Shown piece after piece: positions 54,769 to 64,000 of a stretch of DNA of 64,000 nucleotides (positions within the stretch are counted from its first letter, which is position 1; every line of letters begins with the position of its first letter). Source of the stretch: Diphasiastrum complanatum. Its lineage: Eukaryota > Streptophyta > Lycopodiopsida > Lycopodiales > Lycopodiaceae. The notes beneath the pieces were generated by a model. That model ran no database searches, was not told where the DNA came from, and saw only the letters and a program-made list of their open reading frames with translations. Made by a program: the position numbers and the translations under genes. The stretch lies in the NCBI GenBank assembly GCA_029204225.1, contig CM055112.1, positions 27,304,309 to 27,368,308 of the forward strand. Direction: 5' to 3'.

Positions 54769-55194
54769 CTACATGAGAGATACTCGAATTCCTACAGTGG
54801 AGTTGCATGGAAAGTCCACTTAACTGAACTAATTCACCTACCAGAGATCCACATGTGTAACTGCATGCATGAATGTTGCATGTACTGCATGTCAACTCAT
54901 AAAATTGCCTAGACATGTGTAGATCATAGAAACTACTTTGCATGTTGCATGCATTGATTGCATGTTGCATGCATTGATTGCATGTGGCTTGCATGCATAC
55001 AGTATGACATCGCATGCTATCTAAACTTCTGCATGTCATCGAAATTGAATCTACCTAACACAAATCCGACCTATACTAGAAGGTTATGTGCTCAATTCAC
55101 ATACTTTTTATGTACAACATGAAATACAATGGAAATAACCATGGACATGGCCCCAAACTCGAGATAGGAAGATAATATTTTAATAATCTTCACA
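54769..55194 (-). repeat. 3' LTR of copia element, truncated
   Basis: It matches the first ~406 bp of the 5' LTR, with an extra tandem copy of a TGCATGCATTGAT-type unit near 54940-54980. Similarity ends abruptly at 54769. Confidence 0.92.
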
Positions 55195-55248
55195 CTCCTC
55201 CTTAAAATCTATGTTCCTATCAACATAGACTTCGAAATTAGGCCAAGA

Positions 55249-56946
55249 TTAGACCTCATAAATCTGCAACACAATTTGTAGAAAATCAACATGCTTCAGT
55301 GAGATCTCTCTCCCAATGACTTTTTCTCTTATGAAATGATGAGCTACCTCGATGTGTTTGCTCCTTGCATGAAAAATTGGATTATTTGCAAAAGCTTGAG
55401 CAGAAATGTTGTCATTCTTGATAATTGGAAGATCTTCATCTGCATAACACTTTAGCTCCAAAAGTAGCCTTTTGATCCATAAAACCTCCTTTGTTGTGGT
55501 TGTAAGAGATTTGTACTCAGCGTCACAGGATGATAAGGAAATAGTTGCCAAGTTCCGTCCAAGAAATATAGTGTAAGCACTTGTGGATTTTCTATCCAAT
55601 CTGTCTCCTGCAAAATCTGAATCTGAAAAAGCAATCAAAGTCAGATCTTCTCCCTTGTAGAATAATCCATAATCTAAGGTAGAAGATATATACCTCAAGA
55701 CTCTTTTAGCCAACTTCCAGTGATATAACTTTGGATCCTGCATGTGTTGACTTAGCTTATGAACACAAAAGCTTAGATCAAGCCTAGTCACTGTTAACCA
55801 AATAAGTGAGCCAATACGACTCCTATAAAGAGTGATGTCAAAGGATTTTTCATCATCTTTCATAGGAACTTTTACAGTGTGCTCCGTAGATGTATCTATG
55901 TCTTTACAATTTTCCATTTGAAATTTCTTGAGCATGGAAAGTGCATATCTACTTTGGCTTATAAATGCTTGACCTTTCCAAAAATCTATTTCAAGGCCTA
56001 GAATATAGTGAAGAACTCCTAAGTCCTACATCTTAAACTCACTACCAAGTGCATGCTTAGTTTCTTCAACTAGCTTCTCATTATTTCCACAAAGAATGAT
56101 ATCATCTACATAGATGAGAAGAATAATTACAAAGTTATCTACAAACTTATAATACAGAGAAGAGTCATATTCACTTAGACAAAATCCGATTGATATGAGA
56201 TAGGAGTTGAGCCTTGCATACCAAGACCTTGGTGCCTGTTTCAGTCCATAGAGACTTGTGAACAAAAGACAAACTTTTGATTTATCAACTTCTTTCACAA
56301 AACCTGGAGGTTGCTCCATGTAAATCTCCTCCTCAAGCTAACCATTGAGAAATGCATTAGAAACATCAAGCTGGAACATACTCCAATTGTGAAAACATGC
56401 AAGAGATATAAGTATTCGGATTGTTACCATCTTTGCAACTGGTGCAAAAGTATCTTCATAGTCAAGACCTTTGATTTGTGAGTAGCCTTTGGCACAAAGT
56501 CTTGCTTTATACTTATTGATAGATCCATCATGATTATACTTGATTCTGAAAATCCACTTACATCCAATCACATGCATGTTGTTTGGTGGCTCCACAAGCT
56601 CCCATGTGTTATTTGACATCAAGGCTTCAAACTCTTGGGTCATTGCTTCAACCCACATCTTGGATTGAAGAGCTTCTTGGACATCTTTAGGCTCTTCATC
56701 TGATATGAAGAGAGCATGATAGGAAGTTTCACCTTCCACTTGCCTTCCTTCTTCATCATATGTGAGCCTCCTTGGCTCAGATCTTGCTCGTGTAGATCTT
56801 CTTGGTGTGGTAGCTTGAATTTGCTCCTCCTCAAGCCTCGGCCTCACCACCTCTTGAGCAGCATCAAGATTGATGATTGATCTTGCATGAGACTCCTTGA
56901 TCTGTGCATCATCCAAGTTAAATTTCTGATCTTCATGGAAGATCAC
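55249..56946 (-). pseudogene. Copia reverse transcriptase and RNase H
   Basis: RT: 56946-56338 (MWVEAMTQEFEALMSNNTW, CKWIFRIKYNHDGSINKYKA, FQLDVSNAFLNG, then a stop) and 56319-56026 (MEQPPGFVKEVDKSKVCLL, SLYGLKQAPRSWYARL, catalytic LLIYVDDIILCGN). RNase H: 55935-55249 (TRLDLSFCVHKLSQHMQDP, DSDFAGDRLDRKSTSAYTIF, LSSCDAEYKSLTTTTKEVLW). Confidence 0.9.
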
Positions 56947-57986
56947 ATCTCTACTAACAATATTCTTGTCAGTAGAAGGAAGATATACTTTGTATGCTTG
57001 TCAGTAGAAGGAAGATATACTTTGTATGCTTTTTTAGTGGATGCATATCCTACAAAAATTTCTTCAACTGCACTAGGATCTTCCTTCTTCGTAGTTTCTA
57101 GAGGCACATGCACGAAGCATACACAGCCAAAAATCCTAAGATGATCTACCTTAGGCTTTTTCTTATACAACATCTCAAATGGTGTTTTTCCTCCTATTGC
57201 AAGATTAGGAAGCCTATTACAAAGGTAGTTTGCGCATGCAACTGCCTCTCCCCAAAATTCTTTAAGCTTCTAGCCTAATGGCTTTTGCACATTCACACAA
57301 AGTTCTATTTTTTCTCTCAGCGGCTCCATTTTGCTGAGGAGTATATGAGCAAGAAAACTCTCTTTGAATGCCCTCTGTCTCACAAAAGTCTTTAAGCTTA
57401 TTGGAAGTGTATTCTCCTCCACTATCACTTCTCAAAGCTTTCAACTTAAAAGAAAACTGCTTTCCTACATAAGCTTTGAAAGTAAGAAAAACATCATAGA
57501 CCATGGCTTTTGAAGACAACATATAGATCCAAGAATATCTTGTATAATCATCTACAAAGGAAACAAAGCAATTTGCTCCTCCTTTGCTCTTAGTTGATGA
57601 GAAATGAACATCAGAGTGCACTAGTTCAAATGGTTGCTTCTTTTTTTTTTATGCTTGATCTAGGAAAAGGCCTTCTGTGTGATTTTGCCAACACACAAGC
57701 TTCACAAGGTAGAAGATCCTTTGACAGTGTCTTTTGGTAGTCCAATAGCTTTTCCTTCCTTGACCATAGATTGCATGGCTTTGAAATTGGGTTGAACCAA
57801 TCTCTTGTGCCACAGATCCTCTTGAAGAACCTTGGTCTCATAAGCAATATCTGAAATGTTAGCACTCTCCCTAGAATCTAGTTTGTACAACTTACCAATT
57901 CTAGATCCTCTAGCAATAACTTCATTTTCTCTTGAGATTATACACTTGTCAACTTGAAACTTGACATCCAATCCACTATCAAACAA
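56943..57986 (-). pseudogene. Copia integrase
   Basis: The pre-integrase part is in 57986-57640 (LDVKFQVDKCIISRENEVIA, LWHKRLVQPNFKAMQSMV, CEACVLAKSHRRPFPR; a poly-A run near 57640 breaks the frame). The core is 57621-57262 (HSDVHFSSTKSKGG, FVSFVDDYTRYSW, SDSGGEYTSNKLKDF, PQQNGAAERKNRTL), and the C-terminal part 57173-56943 (VDHLRIFGCVCFVHVP, EEIFVGYASTKKAYKVY). The C-terminal end is disrupted by a 32-bp tandem duplication. Confidence 0.9.
56969..57032 (-). repeat. 32-bp tandem duplication causing a frameshift
   Basis: 56969-57000 and 57001-57032 are identical copies starting TCAGTAGAAGGAAGATATAC. 32 is not a multiple of three, and the integrase and RT frames are split exactly here. Confidence 0.95.
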
Positions 57987-58012
57987 CTGTCCTACACTAA
58001 TGAGATTCTTAG

Positions 58013-58640
58013 TTAGTCTAGGTACATAAAGTACATCATGTAAGCAAAAAGATTTTGATGATGATCATGTAGTGGAATACTACCTATTCCTTCAATTCTA
58101 CACTCTACATCATTAGCAGTATAGATTGATCTTGTTGCACCTAGATATGGCATGAGACTAGTGAAAGAGTTCTTAGAACTAGACATATGGGAACTAGCCC
58201 CACTATCTATCCACCAAACTTCTTCATTCTTAAAAGGAAAAGATGAAAAAATAGACATCATTAATGAATCCTCTCTTTTACTCTCAACACCCTCACACTC
58301 ATCCTCATTAGTAAGGTTAGCTTGCTTAGATTGGTTCTTCTTCTTGAAACAGTATGATGCATAGTGTCCTTTCTTGCCACATAAAAAATACTTGATCTTT
58401 GACAGCTTCTTCTTGCCATTGGATGTTGCAGCTTGTGAGGACTGATCCTCACCACCTTCCTTGGCTTTGTCCTTCTTGAAGTGTTGTTGTCCTTTGCCCT
58501 TGCCTCTTGACTTGTCTCTGATGAAGAGTGCTTTGTCATCTCCACCATCTTTCAATGAAAGTCTGTTGATCCTCAGCATCTTGTTCTCTTGTCTGCTTTC
58601 TTCATCAATGAGAACACCTTGCAGTGTCTCCAACTCACTG
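58013..58640 (-). pseudogene. Copia gag end and protease
   Basis: Reads a basic segment, then KLSKIKYFLCGKKGHYASYC (the zinc knuckle first Cys is replaced by Tyr, YFLCGKKGHYASYC), an acidic linker, and the protease VWWIDSGASSHMSSSKNSF with intact DSGA. Most of gag upstream of 58640 is missing or unreadable. Confidence 0.88.
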
Positions 58641-59450
58641 TGCTACAAGAAATGTGAACCAGATGAAGACATCTTCTCTATGAGAAATTATAGTAATGAT
58701 AAAAAAATTGAGTTGAAAGGATGTTGCTTGCTATCTCAATCTAGGATCTAACACTGATGTTGATCCAATCTATGAAATCTAGCAACAGATGTGAGAACAG
58801 ATTCTCAACACAGAAAGTCAATCTATCTTGAATTTGGATCTTGCTTCAGTCACAAAAAAGAAGCACATGCAAGTAAGAAGTCTATCTCTCCCACGAGTTT
58901 CAAAGAATTGAAAAACTCTTTGGAACTTACTTTCAATTCAAACACAATAAATTTGTGTGAAATGAAAAGTCTAAGACCTCAGAACACTCACTTCTATCCA
59001 ATTCTACTTGATTGACAGTGAAAATTGATGAAAATGGTGAAAAAAAACTGATGTGTTCTCACTTTGGCATATCCCACGACTTGAGTACTCTCTCAAACTC
59101 TCTGATTGCCTAAAACTCTTCTAAAAACAAATCAAAATGATTTAGAAACACGAGCAACACATTATACTCTTCAATACCTATCCAACAAGCTATAGAACAT
59201 CAAATTTGGATCAAATCTAGAGAAGTAGCACTCAATTAATGAGGGCTGATTTCACACATGTGAGCTCTCTGTCCGTACAGGGCTATGCTGGAGCAGATCA
59301 AGCTCATTTTCATCCACTTATGATCCACAGATAGCTTGTCTCTCAGCGAGTTTGAATCCCTCTCCCAAATCCGAGTTCCTGCAAGCAAAAGCACTGATGA
59401 TCTGATGTATACACCCTCACCTCTTCAAAGCATGAAGCTCTGATACCATG

Positions 59451-60178
59451 TGATGTTTTTAGCACGTGTGAACTTCACCACACACCTTATAGGATCTTAC
59501 TGAGGTGTTGTAATTGCACAAGATTGATCAGAGAACGATATACTTGAAAAATGTATGGGAAGGGCACAATGGCATACATCTGATTGAAAAATCTAACTTC
59601 TCACTATGAGAATTGAATGTCAGAAATAATTCTAAGTGCTCAGTATGGGATAAATAGGCTGCTCTCGCGTAGAGAGAGAAAATCAATGAAAGAGAACTCA
59701 GGTAGAGAGAGAATGAGTCCAAATTACCAAAATCTCATTATTCACAATATGGCAAAACATGCCAAGATTTCCCTACATGAGAGAGACTCGAATTCCTACA
59801 GTGGAGTTGCATGGAAAGTCCACTTAACTGAACTAATTCACCTACCAGAGATCCACATGTGTAACTGCATGCATGGATGTTGCATGTACTGCATGTCAAC
59901 TCATAAAATTGCCTAGACATGTGTAGATCATAGAAACCACTTTGCATGTTGCATGCATTGATTGCATGTGGCTTGCATGCATACAGTATGACATTGCATG
60001 CTATCTAAACTTCTGCATGTCATCAAAATTGAATCTACCTAACTCAAATCCAACCTATACTAGAAGGTTATGTGCTCAATTCACATACCTTTTATGTACA
60101 ACATGAAATACAATGGAAATAACCATGGACATGGCCCCAAACTCGAGATAGGAAGATAATATTTTAATAATCTTCACA
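59451..60178 (-). repeat. 5' LTR of copia element
   Basis: 728 bp, TGTGAAGATT...ACATCACA, directly against the primer-binding site. Confidence 0.92.
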
Positions 60179-61363
60179 ACACACATCCAACAAAGAAGCT
60201 ATCTTATACAAAACCCTCACGCCCATCCATTTGCAGGGAAGGAACGGTTTCAAATTAGTTGGTGTTCCACAACTCGTATGGAGGCGCATTGATTCTGGTT
60301 ATCTTAATATCCACGACCCTAACAAATCAAATCACAAAGGATTCAACAGAAGGGCAGATACCAAGATCAAATACAGCTTCAATCATAATAGGCCTCCACA
60401 AAATCCGAACAACGTTCCACTCTTATCCCAAATGAAAGTATCAATCCGTGGGTGAGCAGCAAGCAGAAGGGTTCCAAAAGATATAGCTTGCTTTTAGAAT
60501 CACATGTCAGGGTTACACTCTTTAAGGTTTCAGGCAGAGAGCAGAGTTTGTAAAAGAATTGTCTATTCCAAATTTTTATAGTTGTCTTTTCATGCTTAAT
60601 CGCTTATCAAGCACCCAAACTGGAAAAGTCACATAACCAATTTATTACAGGGAATGGATAGTTCTTGTAAAGAATGTACTCCTTCTAGCCTCATAATCTA
60701 CTTGTTCAAGAATTTTCTATGATCAAAAATTGCAGAATCCACAAGAGGATTAAAATAAATAGCTCACAATCCTCATCTTGCAATTTGTTAGATTCAAATT
60801 TTTTTAGCTATAAATAGTTTATTCATCCATAAATATAGCTAAATCTACTTGAATCTAACACCAACATCATTATGGACATTTGCATAACATTAAACCTCCA
60901 ATAAAATGTAGATTCAAGCTACAAGCCACTCCGATTTGCACATGCAGAATTTCGACTGATTGAAAGCTTCCCCAAAACAGAAAATTATGAAAGAGTTCAA
61001 ACTAATTCTCAGCATCATCATCAAAACTGACCAAGTAGAAGAGCACTCTATTACCAAATTTTATCGTGTTTAGGTTCGTCTCAGAATGTATGCATTTATG
61101 TAGTTCTTCGCGACTGATTATTTGTCTGATAAATTCAATGTTTAATGTTTGGCTACATAATCACTGTAGTACTAATGATTTCAGAGTTAGTCACTATAAG
61201 TTCGAACGTGATTTCTATCATTACTGTTTTGTTCGATATTGATAGGCGTAGTCATGTATAGAAAAAGAGGAAGATAGTTTATTCCGTTGTGCACAATAAG
61301 TTTTATTTCTTGTCATTTGAATTCTTTTTATTTGACCTTTTTTTCACAAACCTCTTTCCAACA
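60179..61363 (+). other. Flank and presumed 5' LTR of the next copia element
   Basis: The LTR of the + strand copia element must end at 61363, just before its primer-binding site (ends CCTCTTTCCAACA). Its start could not be found because no second LTR exists in the window. No gene was recognised. Confidence 0.5.
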
Positions 61364-62939
61364 TGGTATCAGAGTGTTGATTCTTCAAGGCCTAATATAT
61401 TGTCTTAGAGCGCAAGCTCTTATACTTGATATCTTTCACGATATCAAATTATTTTTCGATTTGAATCAATTTGTTTTGGTATCAAAGAATTGATTTCCAA
61501 TTGTAGGGTGACACAGTATCTCTCTTAACGTCAACAAACTAAAGTTCCAGATGGATTTTCAAAGTAAAGCCGATCTTATCGCAGACAAGCTGAATGGATC
61601 CAAAACTTTGAAAGAAGTTTGGGACATCATGAGCTCACTATATGATGTGAGAGATGTAACTACCAAGTTACATCTTCAAAGGAAATTCTTCACACTCAAG
61701 ATGTCGAACAATGATTTTCTTCAAAATCATATTAACCAGTTTAAGAATCTCTTGCAACAGATGGTCGTTGTCGGATCGGTCATAGATGATCAAGACGCAA
61801 GTATGACATTGCTTTCAAGCCTGCCCTCTACATATGAGAACTGGGTGATGATCATCAAGACACACTCAGATTTAACTCTTACTTGAGTTATCACTATGTT
61901 GTTGCAAGAAGATAATCAAAGAAGTCAAGACACTCCATCTACTTCTTCGTCTCATGCTCTATATGTCAACAAGGGCTCGAAACGACAGAAGCAGGAAAGC
62001 TCCAAATAGTGAGCATCTAATCACAAACAAGAAGATGTTTTGTAGGTATTGCAAGTGCGATAACCATGAGATCTAGGATTGTCAAATTCTCAAAGCGAAG
62101 AATGTAGCCAAGCAACCTGATCAACAAGAAAATATAGTTACAACATCTCTCGAAGTCAAAATGGACAAAGGCACTTTTATGGGTGACAAATTCGAATGAT
62201 TCTTAGTTTTTGGATTCTGGAACTACTCAACATATGACCAATCATCGTGAGATTTTCCATTCCTATATGCCTTACAGCACGAAGAAGTATGTTCATCTTG
62301 GTGATGATGGCACTCACACTATCGAGGGTGAAGGTATTGTAAGATTAAGGTTCCAGCATGATCAATTCAAACTATAATTCTACTATGACATCATTGCTTA
62401 GGACACCTAGATCATTCATATGTTTTGAACATGTCCAAACAATCTCTTGCACTTGATCTCGACTATCCTTCTGGTAAAGTCAATCTCCCTGTTTTCCATA
62501 GTTGCATCCTTGGAAAACAGGCTAGGATTGCTTTTAGATCGAGTCATAGGCATACATTAAAAGGTCTGTTAAAGGTTGTTCATTCTGATATATGTGGACC
62601 TATGCAAACTCCATTATTGCTAGATGCAAAGTATTTCATTACCTTTATTGACGAATTCTCTCGAAGAACAATTGTTCACTTCATTAGGCAAAAATCAGAA
62701 GCTTTTATCAAGTTCATACAATTCAAAGAGCATGCAGAAAATCAAACTAGTAAACGAATCAAATCACTGAGGTCTGATAATGGGGGAGAATACATCTCCA
62801 CCGAATTCAAGGAACACTGCCTTAAGAACGGCATTGAGAAACAATACATCACCTCCTATTCGCCTCAGTCAAACGGTCTTGCTGAGAGAAAGAACAGAAC
62901 CTTAGTCGAATCGGCAAAGTGCATGTTTTCTTTTTCAAG
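61364..62939 (+). mobile_element. Copia gag to integrase fragment, cut by LTR-like insertion
   Basis: Primer-binding site TGGTATCAGAGT at 61364-61375. Gag is 61551-61886 (NGSKTLKEVWDIMSSLYDV, TLKMSNNDFLQNHINQFKNL, DDQDASMTLLSSLPSTYENW). A zinc knuckle (FCRYCKCDNHE) lies near 62040 and broken protease near 62205-62250. Pre-integrase/integrase is 62425-62935 (SCILGKQARIAFRSSH, VHSDICGPMQTPLLLDA, FITFIDEFSRRT, RSDNGGEYISTEFKEHC, PQSNGLAERKNRTLVESAKC). The frame then runs into the 1.06-kb repeat at 62940, so RT and RNase H are displaced beyond the window or lost. Confidence 0.9.
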
Positions 62940-63998
62940 TAGAGGTGAGGAAGTCCTCCAAATCCAAGGTAGAGCCTCCAAATGTCCTCCAAGCAACCTG
63001 CAAGCTTCAAGATGCTCCCCAACTCCAAGCTATGATGCCTCCACCTGCAAGCCTCCAAGGATCTCTCCTCCACTTGTGTCCCTACTATTTAAACACAAAG
63101 ATAGATAACAAGCTGGCCTCAAGTATTCACCACCCAACCATAGCTAGATCCAAGCTCTAAGCAAGACCTATCTAGCACCCCCTTGCTAACCATAAACAAA
63201 TCACAAGCATACCACAACACTCCATAGCATACTCAAGATCCAAACCCTACTTATGTCCCATACCATAAGCAAGATCCAAACCTCAAGCATACTACCACAA
63301 GAAAGCACTCTACACACTAGTAGCAACACTAGAGCATAAGCCAAGCAAACAAGAGAGATCTCCCCCTCCACAATGGGCGCCCTACTACCCTCATATAGAT
63401 GGCCCATGGACCCCTCCAATGCACTATGGAGTTCCATGCTCATCCAATGAGAGAGAGAGAGAAGCCTAGGGGAGTTAAAGAATCTCCAAGGGCCTCCATA
63501 GGCTTATGGAATGTCAAGAGACTCCTTCCATAACCTATGACTCTTTGAATGTCTTTCTTGTGGGAGTTGGGAACTCAATGGACACTTTAGAAGGGCGCTC
63601 TCCTACTAGGTCCCATTGCCCAAGTTGTGCAAGTATACTTTGGTCCTAGACCAATAAAGTGATATGGTTCAAGGTTGAGGCCCAAGGTTTAGAAAAATAG
63701 TCATCCAATGACTTTCTAACACCTCACTAGGTTCCATACCTCCATCCAAGGCATAGACACCTACATGCCCTTAACCAAGGACACTAGTACCTTAATCTAA
63801 GACACCTACCCTTAATGGTAAGGGTACCCCTTATCCAGGGGTCACGTGACCCCATACCTCTAACTAAGGTATAATCACTTGCCTGCCCTTATCCAAGGGC
63901 ACATACCCTTAATTCTAAGGGCACCTTGCCATATAGCCCCCAACACTAAATGGACTATTAGGGGTCTGAAGTACTGCTAGTTACATAGGTATGTAACA
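62940..63998 (-). repeat. 1.06-kb LTR-like repeat, copy 2
   Basis: Reverse complement of 34052-35110, same two ends (TAGAGGTGAGGAAG at 62940, TATGTAACA at 63998). It interrupts copia integrase. Near its end it carries an extra imperfect palindrome (GTTACATAGGTATGTAAC, 63980-63997) absent from copy 1. Confidence 0.78.
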
Positions 63999-64000
63999 TT

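Larger units (their letters stand above)
54769..60178 (-). mobile_element. Ty1/copia retrotransposon, 3' LTR truncated
   Basis: The 5' LTR is complement(59451..60178), primer-binding site TGGTATCAGAGC at 59439-59450, gag-pol 58700-55250, polypurine tract AAGGAGGAG at about 55195-55203, 3' LTR complement(54769..55194). Both LTRs start TGTGAAGATTATTAAAATA. The 3' LTR lacks its last ~320 bp. The coding region is broken in several places. Confidence 0.93.

Overview
This is a window of nuclear DNA from a land plant. The evidence is four host genes with plant-type introns and plant-like protein sequences, several Ty1/copia elements primed from a tRNA-Met-type site (TGGTATCAGAGC), a Ty3/gypsy chromodomain fragment, LINE remnants and many very long (CT/GA)n tracts. 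The species cannot be fixed from the sequence. The abundant long GA/CT tracts and transposon-filled introns would fit a large fern-type genome, but that is a guess.

Layout. 1.7-10.6 kb (+): exons of the condensin I HEAT-repeat subunit CAP-G. The 3' exons (7.5-10.6 kb) splice together in frame. The 5' exons (1.7-2.8 kb) carry three apparent frameshifts, all in short repetitive tracts. One intron holds a decayed LINE and a 95-bp CT tract. 13.3-15.4 kb (-): a complete two-exon gene for mitochondrial ATP synthase subunit g. 21.5-22.0 kb (-): a complete two-exon DPM2 gene, the small membrane subunit of dolichol-phosphate mannose synthase. 50.0-50.5 kb (+): a second DPM2 copy, lying in an inverted duplication (21.45-24.60 kb against 48.18-50.59 kb) whose two ends both fall in GA/CT microsatellites. 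40.4-41.3 kb (-): the conserved exon of PPP4R2, the regulatory subunit 2 of protein phosphatase 4, with an acidic 8-residue repeat tail encoded by a 24-bp minisatellite.

The rest is mostly retrotransposon debris. Copia fragments lie at 25.6-26.3 (+), 26.7-32.1 (-, two LTRs), 35.4-38.1 (-), 38.1-39.6 (-), 41.7-42.0 (+), 42.5-43.8 (+), 43.8-48.0 (-), 54.8-60.2 (-, two LTRs) and 61.4-62.9 kb (+). A gypsy 3' end with its LTR is at 53.1-53.9 kb. A 1.06-kb LTR-like repeat occurs twice in opposite orientation (34.05-35.11 and 62.94-64.0 kb), each time inserted into another transposon. A 741-bp hAT-like non-autonomous element with long GATC-rich palindromes sits inside one arm of the DPM2 duplication. 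The 50.6-53.0 kb stretch holds three diverged copies of an unnamed repeat of about 290 bp that begins at a CT tract.

The host genes are unrelated housekeeping genes (chromosome condensation, mitochondrial ATP synthesis, glycosylation, phosphatase regulation) and do not form a pathway. I saw no tRNA, rRNA, CRISPR or bacterial-type operon structure. The strongest candidates for new biology are structural: the inverted duplication with microsatellite breakpoints, the CT-headed repeat family, and the palindromic hAT-like element.
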